In this document: piece after piece, positions 30,528 to 41,622 of the stretch
Position numbering within the stretch: position 1 is the first letter of the stretch
Layout of the letters: every line of letters starts with the position of its first letter
Position numbers and translations under genes: made by a program
The notes under the pieces: model-generated
Database searches by the model: none
Told to the model about the DNA's origin: nothing
What the model saw: only the letters and a program-made list of their open reading frames with translations
NCBI RefSeq assembly: GCF_026107645.2
Contig: NZ_JAPCHV010000003.1
Location: forward strand, 1-64,000
Source of the DNA: Flavobacterium sp. MFBS3-15
GTDB lineage: Bacteria > Bacteroidota > Bacteroidia > Flavobacteriales > Flavobacteriaceae
Direction: 5' to 3'
Length of the DNA stretch: 64,000 bases

Positions 30528-31397
30528 TTAATGCCTCGCTTTCCTGCTCAAAATACCGCCCGCAGCTTCCTTGATGATATTGGTAAACACGAATGCCTTA
30601 GGATCTATTTCATGCACCATGTTGTTAAGCCTGCGTAACTCCATTCGGGTGACCACGGTAAACACGATGTCGCAGTCCTGGCTGATGTCGTAGCTTTCCT
30701 TCATAAAGCCCCTTTCGCCTTTATAGATGGTAATGCCACGTCCGAGCCGCATTACAAGGGCTTCTTTTATTTTTTCGCTTTCTGCGGAGATTATGGTTAC
30801 ACCGGTGTATTCTTCAAGCCCTTCAACTACAAAATTGATGGTCTTGGAAGCGGTGTAATAAGTAAGTATCGAATATAAAGCGGTTGGCATACCCAGTTCC
30901 ACCGCAGCAACAAGGAATATGATAATGTTGATGCCCAGGATAATCTCGCTTGTAGTAAAGCTTACGCGTTTTCCCGTATACAGGGCGAGTATCTCAACGC
31001 CATCCAGCGCATAGCCACCCCGCATGGCCAACCCGATGCCGATTCCCATAAACACCCCTCCGAATATGGATACCAGCAGCTTATCGGAAGTAATTTGCGG
31101 ATAATCTACAAATAGCAGGCAAAGCCCAAGCCCTACAATTGCCGTCATGGTACGGATGGCAAACGCACGGTTTACCTGGTAGGATGCCATGATGACAAAA
31201 GGGATGTTAGCAAGGATAATTACATACGCAATGTTCCAGTGGTACAGTTCATGGAAGAGGAGGGAGATACCCGTCATGCCTCCGTCGAAGAATTTGTTGG
31301 GCACTAAAAAGCCCTTCAGTGCAAAGCCGCAAAAAAGAATTCCTGCCACGGCGTAGGCAATGTCGACAAGGTTGCTTTTAGAATAAAATTGTTTCAT
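30528..31397 (-). CDS. YitT-family membrane protein with DUF2179 domain
   Basis: A protein of 289 aa from the ATG at 31397 (MKQFYSKSNLVDIAYAV). Upstream in-frame codons lie inside the HD gene and are unlikely to be used. It has five or six membrane helices with the conserved FLVPNKFFDGGMTGISLL motif and GGYALDGVEILAL, followed by a cytoplasmic DUF2179 domain (about 215-285: GVTIISAESEKIKEAL...VVTRMEL). The family is widespread; its transport or signalling role is not settled. The ATG overlaps the stop of the HD hydrolase gene by 4 nt (ATGA), so the two are translationally coupled. Confidence 0.9.
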   Translation of the reverse strand: MKQFYSKSNLVDIAYAVAGILFCGFALKGFLVPNKFFDGGMTGISLLFHELYHWNIAYVIILANIPFVIMASYQVNRAFAIRTMTAIVGLGLCLLFVDYPQITSDKLLVSIFGGVFMGIGIGLAMRGGYALDGVEILALYTGKRVSFTTSEIILGINIIIFLVAAVELGMPTALYSILTYYTASKTINFVVEGLEEYTGVTIISAESEKIKEALVMRLGRGITIYKGERGFMKESYDISQDCDIVFTVVTRMELRRLNNMVHEIDPKAFVFTNIIKEAAGGILSRKARH

Positions 31398-31972
31398 TGT
31401 AGTCTGGCTTTTAGCCGGTTTAGGTTGTCTTGTTTTTTGGCGCTGCGCAAAGCGATGCTGGTGGGCGTGAAAAAGCGATGGTTTTCGAGGAATTTTACCT
31501 GTATGGCATCCCACTCGTTTTCATTGGCAACCACACCGTCGTGCAGCATTTCATAGTAAAGCCCTTCGCCGGTGGTAAAAAAATCGTCACGCCCCAAATA
31601 ATCCAGGTCTGCATCGCAAATGATCTGCTCCGCCAGCGAACCGGGATTTTGTGGCAGCTGTGTCGCCATGATGATGCGGCATATTTCCTCAATCTCTTTT
31701 TCAGGATACCCGTACCCGGGCAATACTTCGCGCACAATGGTACAGGAACGGTTTTCATGTTCCACACGTTGGTGCAAATAACCGGCATCATGATAAACGG
31801 CGGCTACCAGCAGTAAATCCAGCATCCGTCCGTTCAGGCCTTCGGCTTTGGCTATGGCTTCTGCACGACTGTATACATCGAGCGTATGCCCCAATGTGTG
31901 GTATTTCAGGTGCTTTGGCAGGTCATCCCGCAGTTTGTCCAGCATGTAAGTGCATTCAGGGCGCTGTTGCAT
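31394..31972 (-). CDS. HD-domain phosphohydrolase
   Basis: A 192-aa protein. His29 (LGHTLDV), His61-Asp62 (AAVYHDAGYLH) and a later Asp (ICDADLDYLG) make up the HD metal site. The family hydrolyses phosphomonoesters or nucleotides, sometimes cyclic nucleotides. A start at residue 10 (MLDKLRDD) is possible. It lies about 900 nt from the convergent cyclase gene, so a role in nucleotide turnover is conceivable but not shown. It is first gene of a two-gene minus-strand operon with the YitT protein. Confidence 0.85.
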   Translation of the reverse strand: MQQRPECTYMLDKLRDDLPKHLKYHTLGHTLDVYSRAEAIAKAEGLNGRMLDLLLVAAVYHDAGYLHQRVEHENRSCTIVREVLPGYGYPEKEIEEICRIIMATQLPQNPGSLAEQIICDADLDYLGRDDFFTTGEGLYYEMLHDGVVANENEWDAIQVKFLENHRFFTPTSIALRSAKKQDNLNRLKARLQ

Positions 31973-32028
31973 CTGGTTTGGAATATTTTGGCTAATATAT
32001 AAAAATTAATTTTCAACAGAAACCGTTA

Positions 32029-32043
32029 CTACAACGTTGGAGT
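32029..32043 (-). promoter_or_regulatory. Candidate operator upstream of the GH97 gene
   Basis: On the minus strand this reads ACTCCAACGTTGTAG, fitting ACT-N3-ACGTTGTA-R. The same motif occurs upstream of the regulator gene and susC. It lies 53 nt before a TATATTTG -7 element (core end to element start) that lacks a good -33 box, as expected for an activator-dependent promoter. Function is inferred. Confidence 0.5.
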
Positions 32044-32089
32044 GGTGTTGTTTATGCTTCCACAAAGGCGCAAGAGCGAATGTAAAGCC

Positions 32090-32097
32090 TATATTTG
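32090..32097 (+). promoter_or_regulatory. -7 promoter element of the GH97 gene
   Basis: TATATTTG matches the Bacteroidetes TAnnTTTG consensus exactly and lies 21 nt before the GH97 ATG. No TTTG or TTG was found at -33 spacing. Confidence 0.6.
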
Positions 32098-32109
32098 TGT
32101 TAGAAATAA

Positions 32110-34263
<2,154 letters not shown>

Positions 34264-34283
34264 AATTCTTTAATATGGTTTAC

Positions 34284-34317
34284 AAGCCCTGCGGATAACG
34301 CAGGGCTTTGTTTTTTG
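34284..34317 (+). terminator. Terminator of the GH97 gene
   Basis: A 10-bp perfect stem AAGCCCTGCG/CGCAGGGCTT with a GATAA loop (34284-34308) is followed by TGTTTTTT. It rules out a TRIC-channel start near 34308. Confidence 0.9.
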
Positions 34318-34318
34318 T

Positions 34319-34368
34319 GACGAAACGTTGTTACAATGGCATGGTTATAGGGATTTGGACTAATTTTG
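34319..34368 (+). promoter_or_regulatory. Promoter region of the TRIC-channel gene with a weak operator-like site
   Basis: TAATTTTG at 34361-34368 matches TAnnTTTG. ACGTTGT at 34325-34331 matches the core of the motif found upstream of GH97, the regulator and susC, but the flanking ACT and the terminal TAR are poorly kept. It lies 30 nt before the -7 element. Possible membership of the same regulon is weakly supported. Confidence 0.4.
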
Positions 34369-34412
34369 TGCCAAATTCAGATGTTTCAAATACATCACAG
34401 ACTTACTCAAAA

Positions 34413-35018
34413 ATGTTTTACGCCTTAGACATTATCGGTACTGTGGCTTTTGCCATATCCGGGGCGTTAACCGCCATTAATAAAAAACTCGATTTGTTCG
34501 GGGTACTTACCATTGCTTTTGTAACAGCTGTAGGGGGAGGTACTTTGCGCGATGTGCTTACCGGCAATACTCCTGTTGCCTGGATGCTCAGCCTTAACCA
34601 TGTATATGCAATCCTGCTGGGTTTTATTGTCTCAGCCTTATTTTGGCAGAAGCTCGAAAAGCTGCGGGTATCCCTGTTTTTGTTCGATACCATCGGGCTG
34701 GGTGTTTTCACTATGATCGGTATCGAAAAAGGCCTGATGTCAGAATTGCATCCGGTTATCTGCATTGCATTGGGTACCATGACGGCGTGTTTTGGTGGCG
34801 TTATCAGGGATATTTTGTGCAATGAGATACCCGTGCTCTTCCGGAAGGAAACCTTTTATGCGACAGTATGCATTTTTGGCGGGATTGTGTTCTTTGCATT
34901 GCGACGCACCGGCCTGAATACGGATATTATTTATGCCTGTTCCTCAGCGATCATCATTATTTTCAGGCTGATGGCGGTAAGGTTCAAATGGTACCTGCCG
35001 GTGCTGAAAGCCAGATAA
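34413..35018 (+). CDS. TRIC-type cation channel family membrane protein (YadS/YicG, UPF0126)
   Basis: A protein of 201 aa from the ATG at 34413 (MFYALDIIGTVAFAISGAL). Earlier in-frame codons run back into the GH97 terminator. Seven hydrophobic segments form two repeats of three helices plus one, each repeat with the family signature: AVGGGTLRDVLTG and CFGGVIRDILCNE. Prokaryotic members are homologues of animal TRIC channels and conduct monovalent cations; their physiology in bacteria is poorly known. It is transcribed convergently with the PUL regulator, 8 nt between stops. Confidence 0.9.
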   Translation: MFYALDIIGTVAFAISGALTAINKKLDLFGVLTIAFVTAVGGGTLRDVLTGNTPVAWMLSLNHVYAILLGFIVSALFWQKLEKLRVSLFLFDTIGLGVFTMIGIEKGLMSELHPVICIALGTMTACFGGVIRDILCNEIPVLFRKETFYATVCIFGGIVFFALRRTGLNTDIIYACSSAIIIIFRLMAVRFKWYLPVLKAR

Positions 35019-35026
35019 TTTTCAAG

Positions 35027-37933
35027 TTAAATACTCATCAGGAAGCCCGTTAAGTTGTCTTTTCGGGTAAGTTCCAGCTTTTTGCGCAGCCTGTAGCGTG
35101 CCAGTTCCACACCGCCGTCGGATATGTTCATGATCTCTGCAATTTCCTTGGTCGACATATTCATGAGTAGGTATGTTGCAAGGTCCATTTCGCGCGGGGT
35201 GATGGCCGGGAATTTTTCCTTGAGGCGCTTAAGGAAGTCGAAATGCACGTTACGGATGTGCTTTTCAAGGTTATTCCAGCTTTTGTCGCTGCTTATCTCT
35301 TTCGCAATGGTTTTGTGCAGCTTTCCGAAACGTGCCTTGGAACTTTCGTCCATAGTTTCAGGATCAATATCCTTTAGCTTTTGGATAATATCGTTGAGCA
35401 CTTTATTCTTTTTTACAACCTGCAGCGAGTTGTTTACAAGTTCCTTGTCCTTGGTAAGGATTTTTACGCGCAACTGCTCGTTTTTAAGTCGTTCAATCTC
35501 TTTCTCGAGTTCGTACTGCTCTTCTTTTATACGCGTTTCCTTTTCAAGGTATAGCCTTCGTTGCTCTATGGTCTCGTAGTATTTGTTTTTGCGGATTTTG
35601 ATCCTCATGTTTCTTCGGATATAGAAGAACCCGAATGCAATAATAAGTACGTAGGCCAAATAAGCGAGCGGATGGCGATAGACAGGGGGAGAAACGGCGA
35701 AGCCAAGAGTTACAGGGTCCGACTCCACACCGTAACTGTTAATTACTTTTACCTGCATTTCGTAATCGCCTTCACGCAGGTTGGTATATTCTTTTACGGG
35801 TACTGTTGTCCATGCGCTCCATTTATCATCAAACCCTTTGAGTTTGTACGAGAATTTTATGTTCTCCGGATTGTCATAAACAGGTGATGAAAAGGTGAAC
35901 TTTACATTATTGTGCTTGTAGGCAATGTCAATTTTCTCAAAACGGTCCATGTTACCCGTTGTTAGTGTATCGCCGGGATATGAAAAGCTCCTTATGAAGG
36001 CTTTTGGCTTGGCCGTGCTTATGTATTGCAGTTGGGGATCATAATGTGCCAATCCTTCGGTAAGGCCGATGAAAATGTTGGAATTATCAATGGCATTTAT
36101 CGATTCGAAATAGTAAACGAGATCCCCTGTTAAGGTTGAGAATGGCGAAAGAACATTCCTGTAGCTGCCACCGGGTTCTTTTATCAGCATTCCCATGGAT
36201 GAATCGCCATAAAAGTAGCAAATGTTCCCTATTTTGTCTTCAAAGCAGTTCCTGATTTTTGGCAGGTTTTTAAAGAGGGCCGACATCTTTTCATCTTCAA
36301 TAAAGGTATCTGCCGATTGTGAATATCTAAAGAACCGGTTATCGGTTTGGAAATAAACCGTATTATTTATTTGCTGCACGCTGGTGATGCCTTTTAAGCC
36401 TTTACTGAGATTATCGTGTGTTACAATGACGCTAAAGCGCCTGAGGTCGCTTGTGAGTTTCATTTGATAAGCCACCGCATCGCGGATGAGCCAGATGTTC
36501 TTGCCGTCGGTGGTAAATTTGGCATCCGACATATTGAGGCCCTCAATTTGATTGCGAAATTTCCATCCGGCAGGGGTTTTTTCAAAAATTGCAAAGCCAT
36601 GATAGTTGGCTCCTATCAGGTATCCGGGCATGCCGGGCATTTCTTTCAGGCCCAGATAGCCCCTGTCGTCAATGAATTTTCCCGCTTTGCCATCGCTAAT
36701 GGTAAAAATTCCCCTGTTATGAAGGCAAAAAAGTTCGCCGTCAACATACTGAAGGTTCCAGGCCTGGCCCGTGGTCCCGTGCACAAAGCGGAAAGATTCC
36801 TCTTTAAATACCTTGGTCCAGTCGTGGTAAAAAACCCCCTGATTAGTGGCTACATAAAGGTGATTTTGAAAGAGGAGGGAAGAATATACCGTACTGAGGT
36901 CGTAACTGGAACCAAGGAATGTGAAAGGAGAGTTTTCGTTGATGAAGGCAATGCCGTTATCCAGTCCCAGCCACAGATTATTGTTGGAATCAACAAATGA
37001 AGTAAGCGCTGTATTGTTTTGAAGGCCTTTCTTATTATTGATGTGCTGTACGATTTTGCCCTGTAAATCGCAAATAATTACCCCATCAAGTACTGAGTTC
37101 AGGACAATGAAATTATCGCCAAGCAACTTACCACCCAATGAATTGTTTTTTAGGACAAAAGCATTAGCCTCGGTACTCCAGGGTTGAACACTATTGTTTT
37201 CATATACATACAAACCACGATCCATTGTAATTATCAGCAGCTTTTGTTGAGAAAGACGGAGCATTCCCCAAATTTCGGTGTTGTTAAATACCTTCGTGCC
37301 GGAGAGGGGAACAAGGTTACCATTACGGTATTCCATCAGGCCGGAAGAAATGTCCTGGAAATAAAGCTTATCGTCCACAACAAATGAAAACTGGAAACGG
37401 TTTGGTGCTTCGAGAATAGTGAGTTTGTTGTCTTTATATACGTAAGCACGGTTGAACGTCTGAAAAAAGACAGCACCTTTATATATATGTATCTTCCATA
37501 CAAAGTCCATGAATTTTTTAGTGTTCCGGCTTAAGAGGCTTGAAACAGAGTGATAAACAAGATTTCCTTTTTTGTCAGTATCATAATAGCCAAACTCGTT
37601 GTTTCCACCCACATATATTCTCCCTGACCCGGATACTTTCATTGAGCGTATCGTATTGTTCGGGATGGCCGTCCTGCTCCACGAAGTTCCGTTAAACTGC
37701 AAAAGCCCGGCAGTATTGGCGAAATAAAGGTTGCCTTTCTTGTCCTGCCCAATGTCCCAGTTCTGTGCACCGCCGTTATAATCGGATTTTTTATAGTTTA
37801 GAATCCGTGGTAGCCCTATATGTTTAACCTGTGCATAGCAGTTGAGCTGAAAAATAACCAGCCCAAGAAAATACACAAGACTTATTGCAGGAATATTTGA
37901 AAAAGGATGGGATGTTTTATTTGGAGTGGGCAT
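35027..37933 (-). CDS. Membrane-spanning PUL regulator: propeller, Y_Y_Y, coiled coil, LuxR-type HTH
   Basis: A 968-aa protein. The signal peptide/anchor (SLVYFLGLVIFQLNCYAQ) is followed by a periplasmic two-component-type beta-propeller (GNLYFANTAGLLQFNG and repeats) and a Y_Y_Y domain (SYKLKGFDDKW...YTNLREGDYEMQVK). Next come one membrane helix (PLAYLAYVLIIAFGFFYI), a long cytoplasmic coiled coil and a C-terminal GerE/LuxR HTH (about 905-965: ITPREMDLATYLLM, KEIAEIMNIS, YRLRKKLEL). There is no kinase domain, so it should couple ligand sensing outside to DNA binding inside in one chain. The general plan recalls SusR. Between GH97/TRIC and susC, it is the likely regulator of both sides, and a candidate operator lies about 85 nt upstream of its own ATG. 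Confidence 0.88.
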   Translation of the reverse strand: MPTPNKTSHPFSNIPAISLVYFLGLVIFQLNCYAQVKHIGLPRILNYKKSDYNGGAQNWDIGQDKKGNLYFANTAGLLQFNGTSWSRTAIPNNTIRSMKVSGSGRIYVGGNNEFGYYDTDKKGNLVYHSVSSLLSRNTKKFMDFVWKIHIYKGAVFFQTFNRAYVYKDNKLTILEAPNRFQFSFVVDDKLYFQDISSGLMEYRNGNLVPLSGTKVFNNTEIWGMLRLSQQKLLIITMDRGLYVYENNSVQPWSTEANAFVLKNNSLGGKLLGDNFIVLNSVLDGVIICDLQGKIVQHINNKKGLQNNTALTSFVDSNNNLWLGLDNGIAFINENSPFTFLGSSYDLSTVYSSLLFQNHLYVATNQGVFYHDWTKVFKEESFRFVHGTTGQAWNLQYVDGELFCLHNRGIFTISDGKAGKFIDDRGYLGLKEMPGMPGYLIGANYHGFAIFEKTPAGWKFRNQIEGLNMSDAKFTTDGKNIWLIRDAVAYQMKLTSDLRRFSVIVTHDNLSKGLKGITSVQQINNTVYFQTDNRFFRYSQSADTFIEDEKMSALFKNLPKIRNCFEDKIGNICYFYGDSSMGMLIKEPGGSYRNVLSPFSTLTGDLVYYFESINAIDNSNIFIGLTEGLAHYDPQLQYISTAKPKAFIRSFSYPGDTLTTGNMDRFEKIDIAYKHNNVKFTFSSPVYDNPENIKFSYKLKGFDDKWSAWTTVPVKEYTNLREGDYEMQVKVINSYGVESDPVTLGFAVSPPVYRHPLAYLAYVLIIAFGFFYIRRNMRIKIRKNKYYETIEQRRLYLEKETRIKEEQYELEKEIERLKNEQLRVKILTKDKELVNNSLQVVKKNKVLNDIIQKLKDIDPETMDESSKARFGKLHKTIAKEISSDKSWNNLEKHIRNVHFDFLKRLKEKFPAITPREMDLATYLLMNMSTKEIAEIMNISDGGVELARYRLRKKLELTRKDNLTGFLMSI

Positions 37934-38014
37934 CTGCTTGTCTTAAATTTTGATAAAAATAAAGCTATTTTTTTTAAGTCCAAACGGCACAGCCTTTTCA
38001 AGTATTTTAATGCA

Positions 38015-38029
38015 ACTATTACGTTGTAA
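38015..38029 (+). promoter_or_regulatory. Candidate operator of the PUL regulator gene
   Basis: ACTATTACGTTGTAA, fitting ACT-N3-ACGTTGTA-R and containing the inverted pair ATTAC-GTT-GTAAT. Relative to the regulator gene it has the same orientation as the GH97 site and nearly the same distance (54 versus 53 nt) to a -7-like element. Autoregulation is inferred. Confidence 0.5.
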
Positions 38030-38240
38030 TTTGCTCTAGTTCGACGAAATTTAAATATGAAACGAAGTTTATTCTTACAAAAATCATAAAATAAAGACTT
38101 TAAATGATATTAGATAGTGTGTAATTATGTGCTAAGTAGTCAAAAACCATCTCAGAATTGTTTGAAAAAATGTAAAATTTGGTTAATATCGGAGAATATT
38201 ATTGTATATAATATGTTAAAATATGAATTATACTAACTTA

Positions 38241-38255
38241 ACTACCACGTTGTAG
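38241..38255 (+). promoter_or_regulatory. Candidate operator upstream of susC
   Basis: ACTACCACGTTGTAG fits ACT-N3-ACGTTGTA-R. It has outer arms CTAC...GTAG and lies about 230 nt before the susC ATG. Confidence 0.5.
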
Positions 38256-38485
38256 CCAAAAACAGCCTTTGTAGGGTTTTTTTTAAAAATGTTAATATAT
38301 TGATAACATAAAAAGTTATAATTATATATTTGATAATCAAAATTTTATATAAAAAATGATGTGTTTTTATATAGTTGTTTTTTTTGGTTGATGGGTTTTT
38401 GTAGAGATTTTTAGATGCTAAAACAATAAAATTTTCAGTAATATTGCGTGTAATCAACAATTAACCCACCCAAATTTTGACGAGT

Positions 38486-41400
38486 ATGAAATTATTAAAA
38501 TTACGATTTTTTTATTTTTTGTGTTTGTTATGTACCCTTACGGCCTGGGCGCAGGATACTGCGCAGGTTACAGGTACTGTAACTGACGAAACCGGATTAC
38601 CGGTTCCTGGTGCTTCTATACTTGAAAAAGGTACAAGTAACGGTACAATGACAGACATCGATGGTAAGTTTACCATCAACGTAGCCCCAACGGCTACCCT
38701 GCAGATATCCTTTATCGGATATGCAACACAGGAAATTGCCGTAAACGGGCAAACAACTATTAACGTTTCTATGGCTCCGGGCACTGAAGAGCTTGAAGAA
38801 GTTGTTGTGGTAGGTTACGGTACGCAAAAGAAAAGCGTTGTAACCGGCGCAATTTCCCAGGTAAAAGCAGAGCAACTTGAAAACCTTCCCCTTACAAGGG
38901 TTGAACAATCGCTGCAAGGTCGTACATCGGGAGTTTTGATTGCTGCCAATGCAGGCCAGCCAGGATCATCGGCAACGGTGCGTGTCCGTGGTGTAACTTC
39001 TTTCAACGGTGATAGTAACAATCCGCTATGGGTTGTAGATGGTATCATTGTGGATAATGGAGGAATAGGTTTTCTTAACCAGGCCGACATTGCATCCATA
39101 GAGGTGCTTAAAGATGCGGCATCACAGGCTATCTACGGTGCCAGGGCTGGTGCCGGTGTTATCCTTATTACAACTAAAAAGGGTAAAGCAGGAAAGATGC
39201 AGGTTAACTATAACGGTTTTGCAGGAGTGCAAAAGGCATCAAGAAAACTCGATTTATTAAATGCCCGCCAGTATGCGACATTAAGGAATGAAGCATACGC
39301 TAATGGCTATACAAGTGGCAACTTCCAATTGCCTTTTCCGAATGCTTCTGAACTTGGAAGAGGTACTGACTGGCAGGATATTATCTTTAGCGACAGTGCA
39401 CAAAGGTCACAACATGAACTTAGTGTGAGCGGAGGTAACGACAAGTCTACTTTCTATCTTTCTTTCGGATTGGTTGAACAGGAAGGTATCGTTATGCCGC
39501 AAATTTCAAACTATACCCGTAAGAACATCAGGCTTAACTCTGAGCATAAAGTGAATAGCTGGCTTACAGTAGGGCAGACTGTTGGTTTCTCAAGGGAAAA
39601 AAACATCGGTATAGGTAATACCAATAATGAATATGGAGGGCCGCTGATTTCGGCTGTTAGCCTTGACCCTACAACTCCGGCAATAGTAACTGACCCATCT
39701 ACGCAGCCTAATGCAGGTGAATACCTTAATAATCCTTACGCTGTAAGGGATGAAAATGGTAATTATTATGGAATATCGTCAAATGTTGCACAGGAAATGA
39801 CAAACCCACTTGCTTATGCTAAAGTACGTGAAGGTAATTTTGGCTGGGCAGATAACTTTGTAGGTAATGCGTTTGCTGAGATTAAGCCGATTGAAGGCCT
39901 TAGGATTAGGACCACTGTAGGTGGTAAAATGGCCTATTGGGGTAGTGAAAGTTTTACTCCGATAAGTTACCTCAATGCTAATAACAATACATTGAGAAAT
40001 AGTATGTATAGGGAAACCAGGAAAGGTTTTGGCTGGAACATCGAAAACACTATTTCTTATGCAAAGCTTATAGGCGCACATAATTTCTCTGTACTTTTAG
40101 GACAAGCCGCTTATGTAGATGACATCAGCAGCGGACACGGTACTACATATCAAAACCTTCCGGTTAATACAGCTGCAGAGGCATCATTCAATTGGCCGGT
40201 AGCCCCTGAAGACCAAATAGGTTGGGCTTCTACAGGTAATGAGCACGTAGTTACATCACTTTTTGCCAGGGTTACCTACGATTATAAAGAAAAATACCTC
40301 TTCAACGGTATTATCCGTCGCGATGGTTCATCACGCTTTGGTGACAATAACAAATATGGTGTGTTCCCGTCATTCTCAGCAGGGTGGGTGCTTACTAAAG
40401 AAGATTTTTGGAAAGATACAAAAGTGCTAAACCAGTTCAAGCTCCGCGGTGGTTATGGTGTAACAGGTAACGATAACATCGGTAACTTCCGTTACCTTTC
40501 ACTTGTAGGCGGCGGCCGTAACTACACTATTGGAGACCAGGGATCGGTGGTTGTTGGTAACAGCCCGGACGCACCGGCTAACCCTGACCTTAAGTGGGAG
40601 GAAACCGCAATGACCAACATTGGTTTTGATGCTGTCATATTCCAGGATTTTAACCTCACGGTGGAGTGGTATAAAAAGAAAACTACTGGTATACTTCAGG
40701 GTGTAAGGCTTCCTGGCTATGTGGGTGCAACAGGCGAGCCTGCAGGTAACGTTGCCGATATGCAGAATACGGGTATCGAGATCGAGCTTGGCTACAGCAA
40801 AAAGATTGGTGACCTTAACCTTTCTGTAAACGGTAACTTTTCAACACTTAAAAACAAAGTGCTATCAGTTGGCCCGGACAGGGAATTTAACTCAGGACCT
40901 GGCATACAGTCGGCAGGGCCTATCACAAGATCTGAGGTTGGCCACAGCATCAATGAATTCTATGGTTATGTAACCGATGGAATTTTCCAAAACCAGGCAC
41001 AAATTGATGCTTATACGGGTGCTGACGGTACACTTATTCAGCCTTTGGCTACTCCTGGAGACTTCAAATTTAAAGACCTTAATGGTGACGGTATGATCAA
41101 CGATCTTGACAGGAAGTTCCTTGGAAACCCACTGCCGGATTGCTCTTTTGGTATTACTCTAAACCTTGATTATAAAGGATTCGACCTTATGGCTTTTGGC
41201 CAGGGTGTTGCAGGAAACCAGATTTTCCAGGCAACACGTAGGCTTGATATACCAACATCAAACTGGCAAACAAATGCCCTTAACCGTTGGACAGGCGAAG
41301 GTACTTCAAACACATATCCTAAACTTTCATCTGGAGACCCTAACGGTAACTTCAGCAAGCCTTCATCATTCTACCTTCAGGATGGCGATTATTTCAGGTT

Positions 41401-41614
41401 GAAAGTACTTCAGATAGGTTACTCATTACCGCAAAATATCATTGAAACTGTAGGGCTTTCTAAATTCAGGGTATACCTCCAATCAGAAAACCTTGTTACC
41501 TTTACAAAATATACAGGCTTCGACCCTGAAATTGGAGGTGATGTAATGGGTATCGACAGAGGGTACTATCCACAGGCTCAGTCATTTATGTTGGGATGTA
41601 ATCTGCAATTTTAA
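38486..41614 (+). CDS. SusC/RagA-family TonB-dependent outer-membrane transporter
   Basis: A protein of 1042 aa from the ATG at 38486, with a signal peptide (ending LTAWAQ). An N-terminal carboxypeptidase-regulatory-like domain (GTVTDETGLPVPGAS...GKFTINV) precedes a TonB-box region (EELEEVVVVGYGTQKK). The plug follows (LPLTRVEQSLQGRTSGVLI, VRGVTSFNGDSNNPLWVVDG), then a long beta-barrel ending in an aromatic residue (LGCNLQF). It imports oligosaccharides across the outer membrane with SusD as lid. It starts the operon susC-susD-lipoprotein, ending at the terminator at 44110. Substrate is probably the glucan attacked by the downstream GH30/GH5. Confidence 0.95.
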   Translation: MKLLKLRFFYFLCLLCTLTAWAQDTAQVTGTVTDETGLPVPGASILEKGTSNGTMTDIDGKFTINVAPTATLQISFIGYATQEIAVNGQTTINVSMAPGTEELEEVVVVGYGTQKKSVVTGAISQVKAEQLENLPLTRVEQSLQGRTSGVLIAANAGQPGSSATVRVRGVTSFNGDSNNPLWVVDGIIVDNGGIGFLNQADIASIEVLKDAASQAIYGARAGAGVILITTKKGKAGKMQVNYNGFAGVQKASRKLDLLNARQYATLRNEAYANGYTSGNFQLPFPNASELGRGTDWQDIIFSDSAQRSQHELSVSGGNDKSTFYLSFGLVEQEGIVMPQISNYTRKNIRLNSEHKVNSWLTVGQTVGFSREKNIGIGNTNNEYGGPLISAVSLDPTTPAIVTDPSTQPNAGEYLNNPYAVRDENGNYYGISSNVAQEMTNPLAYAKVREGNFGWADNFVGNAFAEIKPIEGLRIRTTVGGKMAYWGSESFTPISYLNANNNTLRNSMYRETRKGFGWNIENTISYAKLIGAHNFSVLLGQAAYVDDISSGHGTTYQNLPVNTAAEASFNWPVAPEDQIGWASTGNEHVVTSLFARVTYDYKEKYLFNGIIRRDGSSRFGDNNKYGVFPSFSAGWVLTKEDFWKDTKVLNQFKLRGGYGVTGNDNIGNFRYLSLVGGGRNYTIGDQGSVVVGNSPDAPANPDLKWEETAMTNIGFDAVIFQDFNLTVEWYKKKTTGILQGVRLPGYVGATGEPAGNVADMQNTGIEIELGYSKKIGDLNLSVNGNFSTLKNKVLSVGPDREFNSGPGIQSAGPITRSEVGHSINEFYGYVTDGIFQNQAQIDAYTGADGTLIQPLATPGDFKFKDLNGDGMINDLDRKFLGNPLPDCSFGITLNLDYKGFDLMAFGQGVAGNQIFQATRRLDIPTSNWQTNALNRWTGEGTSNTYPKLSSGDPNGNFSKPSSFYLQDGDYFRLKVLQIGYSLPQNIIETVGLSKFRVYLQSENLVTFTKYTGFDPEIGGDVMGIDRGYYPQAQSFMLGCNLQF

Positions 41615-41622
41615 TTAAAAAA

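Larger units (their letters stand above)
37934..38485. other. Divergent control region between the PUL regulator and susC
   Basis: 552 bp, very AT-rich. It contains two copies of the ACT-N3-ACGTTGTA-R motif (listed separately) and a weak -7 element for the regulator (minus strand TAGCTTTA, 37967-37960). For susC, TAATATTG near 38442 differs by one base from TAnnTTTG. The long leader of susC may also hold post-transcriptional control. No small ORF was supported. Confidence 0.55.

Noticed and set aside
34308..34412. TRIC-channel start at 34308
   Set aside because: The segment overlaps the GH97 terminator and lies upstream of the TAATTTTG promoter element; the family N-terminus begins at 34413.
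36416..37000. 194-codon plus-strand frame inside the PUL regulator
   Set aside because: It is fully antisense to a well-supported propeller domain and has no recognisable features.
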